DNA from: Trichoplax sp. H2 | Lineage: Eukaryota; Placozoa; Uniplacotomia; Trichoplacea | DNA: 64,000 bases | Reading direction: 5' to 3' | Assembly (NCBI GenBank): GCA_003344405.1 | Contig: NOWV01000049.1 | Span: 372,001 to 436,000 of the forward strand | Shown here: positions 15,101 to 28,945 of the stretch, piece after piece | Layout of the letters: each line of letters starts with the position of its first letter | Position numbering within the stretch: position 1 is the first letter of the stretch | Made by a program: the position numbers and the translations under genes | The notes under the pieces: model-generated | Seen by the model: only the letters and a program-made list of their open reading frames with translations | Database searches by the model: none | What the model was told of the DNA's origin: nothing

Positions 15101-18100
15101 CTGCGATAGTCATTGACGGTAAATAACGCAGAAGTATTCTAACATGGCAAAGAGTAATGGAGTTGATGAGTCATTATGTTTATTGGATCGGGTACTATAC
15201 TAATTCTAGCATGGGCACAATTTCCTATGCCGGAAGTGATAGGCGTATGTCAAATAACGTTACAGTTTTAGCGCTACACTTACTCGTATGCAATTAATTT
15301 TCCATAGCAAATGATTACTTACAGTATGTCAAACTTTCAAATTATCCAAGCCAATCATGGCAACTTTAATACTAAGCCCACTCATTCAAATTTATTTTAT
15401 AGACTTACAGACTTTCTGAGGCGATCATTGAAATATAAAACTAAGAGTCTACACCCGAGTTATTGTACTGTACTGTTGGATCACTTCAACTTTAATACTA
15501 ACATTGTACACCCACATCGCTGCACCGTGTTTCATCAAAGAGATCATGTGCATTGTACTATCGATGCATTCCTTTCAATTCCTTGTTTATCAACGAGTTT
15601 GAAGCCTGTCATATTAGCCATAGTCAATGAAAAACAATTTGGCCAAATGTTATTATTTCATTCGATTTATTTTGAAGTTGTTGTCTCATCATGTTGATCA
15701 TTTGCTTATCAAGGACTTTTTACAAATCTTCGTTTGTTGGATCATGACGATCCAGTAGAATAAATCTATCCCTCCTGAAAGCAAGATTAAATAAATACAC
15801 CATTGATAGCCTGTGAAAATCGGAGATCGATGTTGATCAAATCTCCTTTGATGCTCATTCTTGCTACTGAATAGTTTGTTTACTGGTGATCCATCCAGGC
15901 TGATCGAGCTAGTATCGTCATTTCAACCATTACCGCGACTAATGATGATGGCAAACTGAAGTGCTAATCAATAATTTGACCGTACTTGTTGTATCTACTA
16001 CGTTCTTAAGTACAGTAGCGAATTATTTATTGATGATTCTAATTACAAGTATAAAATAACATTGTTAAAATAATTTGTTTCAATCAATTTCGATTATGAT
16101 GCATTTCTGCTTGGTTACTATGGTAGTACAGAATATAGTCAGTCAGTCAGTTACTCAATAGTCGATAGACGACGACTGGATATGCTATACGGACAGCCAC
16201 TGGACTACAGTACATTGTTGTACTGTACACATGGATTTACAGTACATTGTATAGTAGTGGAATACTGTAGTCGATTGGTCGTAAATTTAGATCTGAGACC
16301 GGTTCGGTGCGGTTCGGTTCAAACCTTTATGATCTATATTCGTCATACCAATACGCTGAATACAGTACTGGTCCACCTGTACCTGCTGTCGGAAGCCGAC
16401 ACTGGGATAAAACAGTTCTGAATCAATCGTTGGCTCGAGTATAAACTCTGTATTCTAGAGATAGTGAGCAGTCCGTGTCAGCTAGTGTCAGACACGGACC
16501 CAATTCATTCATTGGGTGGTCGATCTACAGTATTTGATTTTGATTACCGTACAGTATTATTATTCACAGTCAGAGTCCGTCATGATCGTTAACACGATCA
16601 TGACACTGTAGGTCATGAAACTACCAGGCACCATGCTATTTCCACTTGATTTCTTACTTAGTCCATGTGGGATGCAACCATAACTCCACGGCTGTAGTAT
16701 AATTGTTCATCAATTATTTATCCACTTTTCAAAGTTGGTGTTTTAAATTGTTTTTGACGATTGACCCGGTTGCTGTGCCTTTTCCATTGAGTTCAGTACC
16801 ATACAATCTTACTACTATTGAGAAACGTGGGTTTCTCTGACTTATCCAGATACACACTACTATTCTACTGTGCTGTAGTCTTGTGCCGTTTTTGTACATT
16901 TATACAATTCATATTGTTTTATCACTCTTTTAGATTGTCTAACAAGATCACTAAGTTAGTATAACTTCATTACGGCGGTGGAATCCAAAGTCTATCGGGT
17001 AATCACTCTAGCCAGTAACTACGGGCAAGATGCCAACCGATAGCCCTATCGATTCAGCTTTTACATCATGATTTGAGTTGATTGCTAAATTGATAACTAT
17101 TTATTATCATTATTTATTTATACGAGTGGGATTAATGATTATAATTAGCCATTACTGTTGAAGTTGCCGGTTTCTGATTGCCAGATTAATAAAGCTCGTT
17201 ACTATATCAATGTGATCAGTGCCTCGATACATCGTACTAATAATTCTCAAATAGGTTGTATGATTGTTGGATTCAAATGTGCTTCCTCTACATCAACGTC
17301 GGTGTTGTAAGTAGATATTTTAGCTGCAGTTTTGATCTACTGTATTATTCCAGCAGTAATAGTAACAGTACAAGTCAACAACGCTAGTCTTTTACGCAGC
17401 GAGAGCTAAGTTGACGATCAACTAATACTGGCCATAAATGCCATAAACCTACAAGCAAACTAAGCCAGTGCCCATGTATACCTAAAAAGGTTTACTAACG
17501 AACATCACCGACTATTCGAGTCAGGATAACCGAATAACGCATAAAACTATCTTATCCTATCCCTAAAATAAGCCATCATGAATCCGATTTGATCCAAATA
17601 CTCTTCTCAGTTATTTCCAGTCCTATCAGCTAGTTAGAATTAGCAGACTACCGATCCAAAAAACAAAATTACCCAGCTTGCAGGTCACAAATAAACAATT
17701 AAACAATAAACCATTTTTGCATCTGTCAGTCAATTAAAGTACCTCGTAATGAATGTAAATTAGGTGCATTGTACCCAAGCTACACATTGTACTGTACAGT
17801 ACAGTATGTGTACAGTAAAGTCAATCGGGGGGGATCACAGGTAACGCTAAATGATTAAATCCACAATTTTTTCACTCAACTCTAAACAGAATACGAAAGT
17901 ATTTACACAGATCCACTACCGATTTGTGTTATAATAAGTCCAATGTAGCGACGTCCGTCATGGCCTCAAGAAGATTTCGCTGGGAAATGAATTGAATAGT
18001 CAGGCATCTCAGTGCAAAAATGGAAATCCAAAAGTGTTGTACTGTATCATTCTCCTAGCATCTTTTCCCACAAGGATTTGTTAGGGTACATTGGTTGCAT

Positions 18101-19336
18101 AGTTACATCAAGGTTTTGGACAGTAATAAGTACATTAAGTCAACTTAGTACTGTACAAAGTACAAACAGTGCAGTACAATATTGTTCATAGTCAAACGCA
18201 TTACGAAAGCTTAGCGCCTACGTATGCAACATACTGTAGAGTACACTACTGTACATCGCATTAACATCTGAATTGGTTTTCTCGTACACCAGGCTAGTAG
18301 GCGCTACTGTAGTCTAGACAGTTTCTTTTTTCTCTGCTATTTATTTCATCATCCTACCAGTTAAAACAGTGTAGTACACCAACGGAGTTCAACCGTAAAT
18401 GCTTACCAACGGTACGTCCATCCATTTTCGTTCCTACAGTACTGGAATCTTGTCTAATCATTAGAACTATAATACAGTAATAACTTTTATTTTATGCTTG
18501 GCTCTGCCTACAGCAAGGATTACCAAAATAATACAGTACAGTACAGTAACTCTAACGGATATAAATAACTTGATGTAGAGAAATTCATGAATAACATTAG
18601 TCTTCAAGATTGTTTTTTTTTCAATTTTTTTTTTAATGTTGGACTAGCAGTATCCCGCTTGTGATGCTTTCTGGAAAATGAATATCGATGTTGGACAACC
18701 AAAGACAACGCACGCATTCGCAGACAAATGTGCTGTTTCTATGCACACGTGTCGCCATTAGTACTCATTGAGTAATTGTATATCCAAAATGTGTAAAACT
18801 TGTGCTAGATGAAGTGCTAGATAAAGTGTAATCTGTACCTTGATCAAACGATGGCGATATCTAGCCCCTTAAGTTCGTTGACTTTTTGTGTGATTACGAG
18901 TCAATATTCATTTGTGAGAGACTTTATAAAAGTCAAAGCATATAACTTCAACCCCCAAGAGAATGATTTTCAAGCCTGTAAATAACAGTACTTTAGAAAG
19001 TCAACTTACGTTCGTTTTCATACCAACGTAGAAAATGAAAGCGACATTATTGGAATCATTTTTTAAGGCAACAGTGTTTTGAACGTTGGTATTATCCCTA
19101 CGTTGACGAAATACATTTTCTACAGGAAGAGAATGTCCAGATTTTCGTTCGGCTAACACTTTGCCAATTGACTCTTCATTGTTGAAATCGGGATTCAATG
19201 TGACTTCGTAAACTTCAGGTTCTTCATTTAACTCTTTAGCCAGATAAGTTAAAGTAGAAGATTCTTGATGAGCGCTAGCAACTGTTATGCCAAGCGTACA
19301 TAGTAGTATAAACCACTGTAAGCCAAATTTCGCCAT
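9166..19336 (-). CDS. SORT1-like: Sortilin-like VPS10 receptor, paralogue 2 (10 exons, 789 aa)
   Basis: Exons in coding order: 19336-19010, 15014-14953, 14550-14457, 13652-13488, 12454-12387, 12222-12051, 11469-11368, 11127-9936, 9689-9584, 9247-9166. All have GT-AG ends and compatible phases. Exon 1 gives a signal peptide, propeptide and RQRR furin site (77-80). Exons 2-8 give the VPS10 beta-propeller, with Asp-box-like strands such as YTTSDAGKTI and LYVSSNMGATWK and the block AVNHKSNLTNLYISD. The end of exon 8 carries the cysteine-rich Sortilin_C module (CLLG, CCFNGADY, CTCGVEDFECNYGF). Exon 9 is one membrane span (about 733-752). The ~37-residue tail contains RRRKDEYLQEDLD and no acidic dileucine. 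It is close to human SORT1 (831 aa) in length. The expected role is ligand binding and sorting between Golgi, surface and endosomes. Intron 1 is about 4 kb and rich in TACAGTAC motifs. Confidence 0.88.
15015..19009 (-). other. Large intron 1 of sortilin paralogue 2
   Basis: A 4-kb intron, far longer than the others in this gene. It holds scattered TACAGTAC/GTACTGTA palindromes (about 16200-16260, 17790-17820, 18160-18250, 18535-18550) and no convincing exon. Open frames at 15311-15697 and 16182-16421 on the plus strand look random. A separate nested gene cannot be excluded. Confidence 0.6.
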
Positions 19337-22300
19337 CTCTAGCCAAACTCCAGTAAGATATTGTTACGTTTTACCAATGCGTTTAGCAAAGCAAGTGTTT
19401 ATTGAACACTACCACTTCTTTCCTGGTTGGGGCAATCAGAAATACGTATATGGTACCGTAGATGAATGCGTTTATAACCGTTTTGTTGCCTTCAACTTTG
19501 AATAATTTATACTCATCTCGCAGCGGACAATTATTATTCTAATTCTAAACAATACAATTGATTTTCTTTTACAAATTCGTTTCCATCCCATTGTACTGTA
19601 CAGTGTACAGTACAGTACTTTGCTTTTTACATTGTTGATATTTACATTGCACATGTTGAAATAATGCCAGTGTGGCACCGGTCTTCTATTAACCTTTTAG
19701 CGTACCCTATAGTACTGTAGAGTATACAGTAGTACAGTACTGTACAGTACTTAAGATGCAATGTTTGTACTGTACTGTACAGTACATTGCTTACTGTATT
19801 CAGCGAAACATTGTCTTCAAACTCATACCAGAAATGCCAAGTACGTTTCATCATTAATAAAATATTAAATTAAATTTTAAATTTTAATCGAATTTCAAAT
19901 AGTAACAGTAGTACGGAATGTCATTCCATCGTAATCGTATGCGAACTGACATTATTATGATGACTCTCCCATCATTCATTGCTTTACAAGGCTACCTTAT
20001 GCCTTTTACTACAGACGACAGTTCGATTGACTAATGACTAGCCGCCTGATAGACCGGTACTTGCCAGTACAGTACAGTACTGCAGGGGGCTGGCTGATAT
20101 AAAATGGAAAGAATTTCCGTCTTGACGGAGAAGATAACCTTCTAATATTCTAGCTTTTGAAGTCAGCACCTACTGAAGAGTGAAGACTGTCCTAAACGGG
20201 CGATGTGCTACTTTTGGCCCTGAAAAGGTGAAAGGATGGCACCCCTACTAAAAAGTCACGCTCCAGCAAATAATCGTATCATGTAGTAGCGCTGTGTCGA
20301 TCATGATCATGATCAATCTTGCTATGCGCTTCAAATTACGAGTACAATTAAAGTCATACTGTAGACAAAACTAGACGCGTACATTAATTAAAAAAAGACG
20401 TCTACATTGATTTGAAATACTCTACAATTTTTTCCCATTTTGATAGAACAGTTTAAGGTTAGAGGAACGATCAATTCTGGCGGGATTGAGCGAGTTGTAG
20501 TAGTATTTAATGCAGCGGCATAAGCGAAATACTGTATGCTTTGAATCTTCATAAAATGATTGTAATTAGACAACCATTGTTGGTAAAAACAATAACTTTG
20601 CATGAATAGTTTTGAACTTTAAAGTATCCCATTGTAACGGGGTTACTGTATCTATTGTGATTTCATATTATATCTTGCCGCGTAGCCTAAGGCAAAATGA
20701 TAAAGCACAACTTGTAGTCTTATTGATATGCCACAAGCACTTACGTTACTATATTAAACCTAGTTATCGGCCAGAGTCAACTAATATAATAAAACATTTC
20801 AGAATTAATATCGCGTAAACATGGAAAAGAGAATGTGTACTTATACGCGTCCAATAGACTGCTTAAAATCAAGCTAATTAGCTTCAGACGGCATCAAAAT
20901 TCATCATGCTTAGTCAAATGTGAATTTCATACTCCACTAAAAGTAGCCAAACTAATCACAACAGTTTTTAACTTTTACTAGTTGTACAGTACAATCGTAC
21001 GCGTACTAATGTAATTCTTAAAAGACGCATACTAATTAATTAATTAGTTTGGATATCAGTGATTTTGTTCCGGCTTTTAACACTGATAGTACCGTAGTAA
21101 TCATCTACGCGTAATAACACTGCAGAAAGAACGCCGCCAGCTAACTTATAACATTCCATCAAACTGTACATAAGAGAGAGAGTAAGCGTTAATTTAAATA
21201 AAAAAATATTAAATTAATGTAAAGCACAATTACGTGGCATTTAAGAATACTAACACAGTAAAAACAAATCATTACGTACACGCCACGCCGTACAGTAATG
21301 TTGAATCCCTAACGCATTTCCGCTATTGTATCTAATTGTATCCACTAGTTCGAAAATTGCTCAACTTAATTTATGTACAGTATATTGAATTAATTACGTA
21401 ATTGTATAAAGTTGATTACTCTTAACCTTAAAAATGTTCATAAATCACAATATGACATGGTTTCGTATTTCTGTATTATCTTAAAATTATAAGCTTACAT
21501 GCCTTGATGCATGGACCACAAGAGGAAACTCTAGCAATCCATGCCTTCTCAGCACGATCTAACCAAAGATTTATACATAAATAAGGTCTACAAGTGATTA
21601 ACATGATAATAATATGAATAGATGTTGCATAAGATCACTTACTGTATATCATACTAGTTATTCAGTACTATACCATAGACTACTAGAAGTCTTCTTCTAG
21701 TGGTCCATGACTTTACACAGACATGCATTGCAAATTCTGTCACGCTTATTTTGCCAGAAATCTCTTGTTAAACTTTAGGCTATTTTCGATGGACGTGTAT
21801 TGTAAAAAAGATGTAGGTCAGAACTGTACACTACCAGATATAAATTTAATTGTCCACAGCAAGAATAAATGGGGCTAAAACATAAGGACTTGCTAGCCTA
21901 TCCCTTTATACACTTAGTGCTATCAGCTAACACACTGATATCGGCTTCTGGGCAATTCTAGGTGTACTTTACACAACGTATTGAACGATATGCGATTTAA
22001 AAGGACAAAAAAGTGAAAATAACATGGTACTACCATATCTGAAGGAAGTCCAATTTGCACTCTAGATTAAATGACAATATAGCCAATTACTTTGTTGTAA
22101 CTCTCTGTGAATATTTTATAAGGTTGAAAATAATAGCAAATCAAGAACGATACCTAATTTAACGCTAGGATTAATAAGAGAAACTTTAGCTTATCTAATT
22201 ATTCGTAATCGTGAATCTTCATTTTTATTTTCAGAAAACAATTTTATGAAGCTAAATAATATAGTAAAGACCGACATCACACTGTAATCTATATTACGGT

Positions 22301-22998
22301 ACTATATATGTAAGTTCTCTGATGCATTAGTCATTCATTTAATCAACTTTAATTAAGAATTGCTCACTACTTTAGCCAAGTAATAATTAATCAATCGCCA
22401 TAACTTATGTAATAGCTTGGCTCTACTCTCATTACAATAGTAAAATAGAAAGCATAGGGAAGATCTTATAAACATTTATAGAAATCTAATCGAAAATTAG
22501 CCAGGTCTCTAAAGTATTAATTATATCTACTAATAACTGAAAACAATCAGTTAAGAGCTGCTACAGACAAATGATACGGTTACACAAAATTGTACCACTA
22601 TATTCTTAGCGTATCATACTGGTAGTTAGACAGCCTTTAAAACGTTTACATCAGATCGAATCATCGTAGACGAACAGAGTAATAATTGTAACAGATGCAG
22701 CTTGGCTGTTAATACAGAAATGGTAAAGATATGAATGATGATTATTATTTAGATAATACTACTGTAAATGAAGGTTGGAAACATTACGTTGCATAGTGGT
22801 TATCATATGCACCAATTTATCTGTTATATTAATATTGTACTATTTGTATACCTTACGCCATATTATTAACACTGCATACCGAAGTAGTAATGCATAAAAT
22901 GAAATAAAAAAAGGGCAATGTATTCGAGCTAGTAACTAAAGACTGACTAATGACTACGTCATGACAAAATGTACACGAAAATTAATCAATACAAAAAA
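19337..22998. other. Intergenic DNA between sortilin paralogues 2 and 3
   Basis: About 3.7 kb with no supported gene. The part next to the paralogue 2 start has pentanucleotide palindromes (listed separately). The rest is AT-rich unique sequence with short chance frames. It should contain the paralogue 2 promoter and the paralogue 3 3' UTR. Confidence 0.6.
19589..19795. repeat. Cluster of TACTG/CAGTA pentanucleotide palindromes
   Basis: Runs such as GTACTGTACAGTGTACAGTA near 19591 and again at 19708-19792. Each run joins the pentamer TACTG to its complement CAGTA at a central GTAC, giving perfect inverted repeats. Same family as the clusters near 28.5 and 58.5 kb. Confidence 0.75.
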
Positions 22999-25900
22999 TC
23001 AGGCATTTGCTGGAGTCGTAGGGCCTATATTCGATTTCGAACCTAACAAAATGAAAATTAACAAGTTCAGCGCAGTAACTAATTGAGTATGCTAAATTTG
23101 CATACAACTTACCTAATAACTCATCATCATCGAAATCATCTGCTTTGAATGCGGATCTGGTAGATGCAATCACACGTTCAGCACCATCATCATCACTAGG
23201 ACCTTCACCATCATCGTCACCAGCTAGCCTTGCCAAACGAGTATACGGTGAAGAACGATTCGGACTACTAAATAATCAACGAAATAGAAATTCGAAAATT
23301 TAGCGGTAAAATGGTGTAATTATAACCTACATTAATATTACAAATGTTTTATAATGTCTTTATAAATACATTATAACAATACTCAGAAAACATGTCGTAA
23401 ATTTTCAATTAATATCTACCCCAGCCTCTTATGTTACGGTAGTATAACTACTCTATGAGTACTATACTCATATAAACTATTTTAATTATTATCTCAATCT
23501 GTTTACAGCTGCAAAAATGCAGAAAGATAAGTAGAGTAACAGCCCTTATTTTAAACTTACCCGTATCTATAAAAGACCCAAAGAACTATTCCGAATGCTA
23601 GAATACCAACAGGTAAACCTACATACAATCCCAAATTGGTTGGCTTTCCTATTTGTAAAAGGTAAAAAACAAATAATAGATCAAATACAATACAAACACA
23701 GAAAATTTCATACCGCAAAAGTAACAGCCTACTTCATCATCTAGTAATACTTACGACGAGGAGGAACAGGTGTTAATGCATCACCCTTACAGGGAAAGGT
23801 ATATAATTTCAGCATCCCCTTTTCAACTCCACCTTTACATTTGTCACTTGGTACTTTACGATACTTTGCAGTCGTAAAATTACTAGAACCATCATCGCAT
23901 GCTGACTGATCAACAGCAACGATAGTACAATTACCAGTGCTGACTGGCTGAAAGCCATAATTACATTGGAAATCCTCCCTCGTACAAACACAGCTTGCTC
24001 TCTGGGTAAATAGCTGAAAGTACTTGCCATTATAACAACAAGAGTCCTGCTTCCGAATTCTAAAAGTTTGCTTTTGTCCTAATAAACACTTGTTTTTTCC
24101 ACTAAATGGATCGCTAGCGGACCAATTAAAATAATCACTTGCTTTGCACATCCGTGGCAGCAATGCGGTAAAATTTAATCGTACGATTACCCATTGCCGT
24201 GTTCTATTGACTAGTACAGTCCCTGCAACTGTAGTGACCAACGTTTTCTGACCAGGTTCAGTGAGTAGATTAACTATGTACAGACTATGATTAGCAATAA
24301 GTAGTTTCTTCCAATTTAATCCTGAGTCGCAGCTGTATTGTATGTAGGTTTTATTTATTTGAAGACTATTACCAGAGGAGACAATCAATGAACCGTAGTC
24401 TTGAATAATGTAGTCTCTATATGGATCTTGAGCTTCTTTCCAAGTAATGCCTCCATCTACTGAGACGAAGGTGTTTCTTCTGAAGAAACTTATGCTTTTA
24501 CCATAATTTCCAGTCGCTACGATAAGACCAGGAGCTGATTTCGAAGAAACTAATGAGTCATACCCCAACAGCCTACCAAAACTCATTGATAAGTGAAGTG
24601 AGCATGTTGGCAATGAACATCTAGTAGAATTCCCATTTCTGTCGACACTAGGAGCTTTCAAACGTCGCCAACTGCCACCAGCATCATAGGTTATAAGAGT
24701 ATAAGATGGCAAAATTCTACTTCGAGGAGACGCTTTATTAGCAATGTAAGTACCAAGCATGCTGTTGACTTTATAGAAATCAACATACGGTCGCCCAAGA
24801 CGCCAAAATACTTCTGGGGCATCATAAACATTATCAAGAGTAAGAGTAAATTTTGTTCCAGTAACATCGCTAACGTAAACATTTGTCAAATTTGACCTAT
24901 GATTTACAGCCAAATATACTTGTCCTTCGCTGGTATCCATTATCATATGGTGCTATTTTTTAAGTAATTTTCAAAGTCAAAATCAACAGAGATGTTTCTG
25001 AATGGTCAAAATTTATTCACCGTGAGTATGTAACCAAAAGAGATTTACCTGATGAAAATCTATTATCGGAAAATGTGCCTTTTTAAAGCTCTGCCTCTTG
25101 TATGATACGTATATGGTTTCGTTTGATAAACTATTTTGCGGATCATATTCTGATTTCTATAAAGATAAATTTTGACCAATATCAATAAGTATAACAATTA
25201 GATGATGACAATTAATATCTAGAAAAGGTTTATACATATTCCGTATAAGCAAAGGAATAATTTAACTTGTAACATGTGTTATTCAAATTGTGCTAAAAGT
25301 TGTTATTACGTACATATGCAAATAAATATTGATCCGATACCACCAAACTGTAGGGGAGAATTTGGCCAATTTGCGAATCGAAAATATTCATCACATTTCT
25401 TTGCACACTTTGAGTATATATATAATACTGGTTATTGCTGCCCATAGCTTCCAGAAATACTACAGATTGATCTGTATCTACTTTTGGAATTGCCCTATGT
25501 GATAAAAGTAGCTTAATTTTAAAATTTTAAGTAACAAAACCCAGCATAATCCCAAGTCCACTGACCAAAAATATCTTGTAACGTGATTTTTCACTAAATT
25601 CCATGACTGTCCATAATTAGTTGAAGAGTATAGCTGAAAAAAAGGATATTTGTGGCAATCAGTAATGATAAGTTACAGCCTTTTAATAATAGGTATTGTT
25701 ATTATCGTCATTTTATAATTCTCTTACGCTGTTTGTGGCGCTAGCGTATGCAATTACATAGCTAGGCATAGAGGGATTCCATAGGATAGTTGTGGGGGTA
25801 AATGAAATTGACACTGTAGTAAAGCTATGGCCACCATCAGATGAATAATATAACCTTTTTCGAGTGCTGCCATCAGCAATTAAGACCTTAGAAAATATTA

Positions 25901-28361
25901 ATATAAATCTATGATCAGGATAATAATAGCTTCAAATAAAACCATAATAAGTAATTCAACATCAACAATGTCTCTAATTTGCGAATCAATCTCTCTAATC
26001 ATTTACCCTATTTCTGTCAATGGTAGATACAGATATGAAGCTTGGTTTAGCTCCAGTAGCCAGTGAAACTTTCTGAAAGGTTCTGCCATCATCAACGGAT
26101 CTGAAATAAAGTTTTAAGAACATGTAAAGGATAATGATATCTCTCTTAGCTAATAAAGTGTCGGCATTACAAAAAGACTGCAGCATGCATGGCCATAACG
26201 TAATGGCAACACCAAAAGTAATGAAGTAATTCATTATTGTAAGAGTACGTGTTAATTTCACTTTTAACTTTACATTTTACGAATATACTTGTATATTAAG
26301 GAATCTGCTTTACTATTGATATTAAGTGTATAGCTTCAAGTAGTGCTATAGTACTGTCTATTAATCTAAAGTCTTACGTTATGCAACATACTATACGTAA
26401 ATGCGTATTTAGTAGCACAATAGCATCGATGAGAATAAACTTTTACCATTAGATTTATCAAAGCTAAAGAGTTTTGAATACATTGTGATTTCTCACGTTG
26501 AGTTTCATTAGCATCAGCATAATGCTAAGTGTTGACGTTCAAAGTATAACAACGGAATGCATTGATGCCTCCATTAACGAAATTGAATAATCAATTCATC
26601 AATAGATGCAATTCAAAGTTTTGTTTTCTATAATTTAATTACGATGATATACATATAAATAAATAACAAAAATGACGTTAGCCTAATCTTACCGATAAAG
26701 TATACTACTCGTTATCACGGTGCGGTTCAATCTCCGAGTTAATAGCATTACGACCTATAAAGTATTACAACCACATTATAACAGAAGAATGAATTGTGAA
26801 CACCAATAACAACTCTATAAGCAATTAACGATGTCCTGAATTCGCAGACTATAACAATATTTAATTATTGAAACAAATTTATGTATTACTCTAGCAAAAT
26901 ATTTATATCATCGAGCGATTTACCGTAAATCCATGATCATCATACAGTATAATAATCCTACGTATTTATTATTAAGTTAGTTATTACCAACGTGTTGGAT
27001 CGACTAGTTCTATAAACTATTAAATCAGTGATATCCTTGTGTCATACGGTAGAGTGGCATTCCGTATGATATGAATAAGATCAGCATGAGTATAGAATGC
27101 TCACTCTCTATGTATGATATAAAACTCTTGAATGCAATTTTTAATCATGATTCATTTAATTTACAGCTAAACGAAATAATGGTTAATTTGGGGATTTCGA
27201 AAACACGGTATTCTGGTTAAATGCCATTTATCTCACCAAGTGCATTGTACATATAGTACAACCGGGCTGTCTGAATCAAGTGATACTGTAGCATAGTAGC
27301 GTATAGAGTACACAGAACAGTATAGTATAAAAAATAGTATTCCAGGTGCCTGCCTGGTCATGCGTACTGTTGGCGCAAAATTTTTTTAGACTCGCTAATT
27401 GACACTGCTGTACTGTGCAGTGTACAGTACACTATAAACCAACAACCATGATAGAGACGGATTACTGTCCTTGTTGATAATGCTGTCACGAAACAATCGA
27501 CTATCGACTTGGATAGTCAGTAAAAATCAATTTATTTGTACCGGAGAGTTGCAGTAAAAGTTCAATTACTACTAGTAATGGAATTGATCCTAGAAATACA
27601 CTATATTCTTCCGTAAATCATGATCATAGTGGGCTGTAATCAGAGAGAAACAGTAAGTTCAAGGCCAAAACAAGTATAACTGTATCATACTGTACTTGAA
27701 GGAAATAAGAATTGAAACCTCCCAACACTTACTGTAGCTTTAGAAATGGCGACTGACAGCATCATGTGCACTAAAAATCCAGCAAGCATCGGATGCATAA
27801 TGTCTTGTATAACCTCATAAAGAGATTTTCAATCACACTCTCCACTAAATCAATCATTCCAGACTTGGGATAATAGTAATGTATAGAGGAACAGTACGGC
27901 CGAAGCCAGTTAAACAGGCCTGGCCGGTAGTGTGGTGAAGCATCCGTGCATTAACGAAACGATAATTGTAACAGAACAAACTCATGACTATATGCTTTAT
28001 AGCATCATTTACAAAGACAGGTATTCCTAGGTCCTACCTTGCTATTACGTCCAAGATAGGCAATAGTCCCACGAAAGCCCGGATCATTGGTGAGTACAGA
28101 CTCTGATATAACATCATTGTTTCGGCCAGGATTTGCAACGCTGGGAGGCTGTAATGGTGTGGCGTTTGTCGAGGGGAATGCATCTCGCTTCATTCTTGAT
28201 CCCTTCAAAACTTCATTGACGACGTCTGTCAAATCGTCTTCTTCGTTAAAAGAAAAATCCAAAGAACCATGACGGTCTTGACTCTCTTGTAAAAAGATGG
28301 AAGATGAGACAGTGTAAAGGAAAGCTATTAGCAATAGAATAATCTTTCGATATTCAGCCAT
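22999..28361 (-). CDS. SORT1-like: Sortilin-like VPS10 receptor, paralogue 3 (11 exons, 826 aa)
   Basis: Exons in coding order: 28361-28038, 26754-26693, 26100-26007, 25886-25728, 25633-25566, 25494-25314, 25156-25049, 24952-23755, 23648-23561, 23267-23113, 23042-22999. All are GT-AG, the frame closes, and exon phases match paralogue 2. Features in order: signal peptide, propeptide with a dibasic site (SRMKRD, 55-60), VPS10 propeller with Asp-box motifs (SVDDGRTF, YYSSDGGHSF, LYSSTNYGQSW), the block AVNHRSNLTNVYVSD, Sortilin_C cysteines (CLLG, CCYNGKYF, CVCTREDFQCNYGF), a span at about 740-758, and a ~65-residue acidic tail. The tail has DDFDDDELLG near residue 806, an acidic-cluster dileucine like those read by GGA/AP-1 adaptors in mammalian sortilin. 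Two consecutive acidic stretches (GDDDGEGPSDDDG and this one) are unusual. Likely a cargo receptor cycling between trans-Golgi and endosomes. Confidence 0.9.
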
Positions 28362-28384
28362 GTTTTCACTGCTTCATTAAATCG

Positions 28385-28945
28385 TCGTAATTAATCAAAA
28401 AGAAGAAGTACAGTGTAATATAGCGTGCTGTATTGTCCAGTACGCTACAGTATTGGACAGTATACTGTAGTACTGTACAAATTATGAGTTTTACCATGAG
28501 TCTTTTTGACCTCAAACACTGGTTACAGTACATACTGTACAGTGTACAGTACGCCGTCCACTGTACTGTATACTGTACTGTACACTAGTGTACTGTACAC
28601 TGTACAGTATAGTGCGTATCATCACATTTTATCACTTTTGGGCAATACTTTTCTTTCAAAATACGTACTGTACAGTAAAGCTATCATACTGTAGAATGAT
28701 ATATTAGGTTGATAGAGAGATTGTCAAAGATCTGAATCTGGTAAAATTAGAAAGTTTAACGTGCTCTTAAGTCCATAAATAGTTATAGTGAAAGTATCAC
28801 TGACCGTTATACTGTATCCCCCATTTGTGAATGTTACAGTATACAGTACTGTACTGTACCGTACTGTACTGTATAGTACTGTACAGTACAGTACTGTCCT
28901 TTGCAGTACATTGTATTGTAAACTCACAGTGTACAGTACAAGAAA
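28385..28945. repeat. Dense TACTG/CAGTA palindrome cluster upstream of sortilin paralogue 3
   Basis: Many overlapping GTACTGTAC and GTACAGTAC runs, for example 28435-28475, 28525-28610 and 28838-28912. It starts within 30 bases of the paralogue 3 start codon region, so it overlaps the presumed promoter or 5' UTR. Open frames here are artefacts of the repeat. Confidence 0.8.

Noticed and set aside
16182-16421. Plus-strand frame inside sortilin paralogue 2 intron 1
   Set aside because: Translation is dominated by palindromic repeat sequence; no splice or homology support.
23741-24946. Treating the 401-residue frame as a stand-alone gene
   Set aside because: It is exon 8 of sortilin paralogue 3, with clean acceptor and donor at 24952 and 23755; the last residues after the donor are intronic.
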